From contig PWNM01000440.1 in the NCBI GenBank assembly GCA_003557825.1, forward strand, positions 1-6,295: a DNA stretch of 6,295 bases. Reading direction: 5' to 3'. The DNA comes from Candidatus Hydrogenedentota bacterium (GTDB taxonomy: Bacteria > Hydrogenedentota > Hydrogenedentia > Hydrogenedentales > SLHB01). Below the pieces are notes generated by a model that did not search any database, was not told the DNA's origin, and saw only the letters and a list, made by a program, of their open reading frames with translations. Position numbers and translations under genes: made by a program. Below, in pieces: positions 6,233 through 6,295 of the stretch (position 1 is the stretch's first letter; the number at the start of each line of letters is the position of its first letter).

Positions 6233-6295
6233 AGGTCATTCTCCTTGATCGGTTGGGACGCACGGAACTCGGCAATCCGGTGAAAGGTCAAATAG
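6223..6295 (-). CDS. Possible C-terminal end of an upstream minus-strand gene
   Basis: Two minus-strand frames are open from the right edge. One, ending at TGA 6225-6223, reads YLTFHRIAEFRASQPIKEND and three more residues (LCI). It would overlap the start of the GH42-like gene by 10 bases, and its third codon positions are about 60 percent G or C, in keeping with a coding frame. The other ends at TGA 6238-6236, three bases before that start, and reads less like protein (two Cys, several Pro). Either would place the hydrolase pair downstream in a longer operon. The stretch is too short for a family call, and it may be non-coding. Confidence 0.3.
   Translation of the reverse strand, partial: YLTFHRIAEFRASQPIKENDLCI
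6241..6246 (-). promoter_or_regulatory. Strong Shine-Dalgarno of the GH42-like gene
   Basis: AAGGAG on the minus strand lies 8 bases before the ATG at 6232-6230. A second ATG at 6239-6237, in another frame, is only one base from the AAGGAG and too close to be used. This decides the start of the GH42-like protein despite its unusual N-terminus. Confidence 0.7.

Noticed and set aside
5834..6248. Plus-strand open frames antisense to the start of the GH42-like gene
   Set aside because: The minus strand has the TIM-barrel motifs and a strong ribosome binding site. The plus-strand products have no recognisable features.

Overview
The window is bacterial protein-coding DNA of roughly mid-50s percent G+C, read with the standard bacterial code (TAG, TGA and TAA all serve as stops, and GTG is used as a start). 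It shows no rRNA, tRNA, insertion sequence, CRISPR array or phage gene. The gene content suggests a heterotrophic carbohydrate degrader: a zinc/cysteine glycoside hydrolase of the DUF1680/GH127 group, a GH42-like clan GH-A enzyme and a divergent MFS carrier with a HEAT-repeat tail. Such sets are common in Planctomycetota, Verrucomicrobiota, Lentisphaerota and Hydrogenedentota-like genomes. That placement is an inference from gene style; no marker gene is present.

Layout. Positions 1-633 (+) hold the 3' part of an unrecognised, probably alpha-helical protein cut by the window edge. Positions 634-878 are a 245-base gap with a TATAAT hexamer and a possible 27-residue single-span membrane peptide at 735-818. 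Positions 879-2774 (+) encode a 12-span MFS carrier with about five HEAT-like repeats at its C-terminus. Its last 8 bases overlap the end of a convergent two-gene unit on the minus strand. That unit reads from right to left: a GH42-like beta-galactosidase-type protein (6232-4517), then 13 bases later a GH127-type protein (4503-2767). The Shine-Dalgarno sequence of the second gene overlaps the stop codon of the first. Open reading to the right edge suggests that another minus-strand gene ends just before or just inside the start of the GH42-like gene.

Working together (inference). The two hydrolases are almost certainly co-transcribed. The first may be exported by a short hydrophobic leader, although that leader is weak. 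The second has no leader and is probably cytoplasmic. An outer enzyme that trims a plant or algal glycan, followed by an inner enzyme that removes beta-L-arabinofuranose or a similar sugar, would fit. The convergent MFS carrier could import the released sugar, but no sequence feature here fixes its substrate. The most interesting points are the MFS-HEAT fusion, the GH127 subgroup with a complete zinc/cysteine site in a variant E-P-C context, and the tight translational arrangement of the hydrolase pair.
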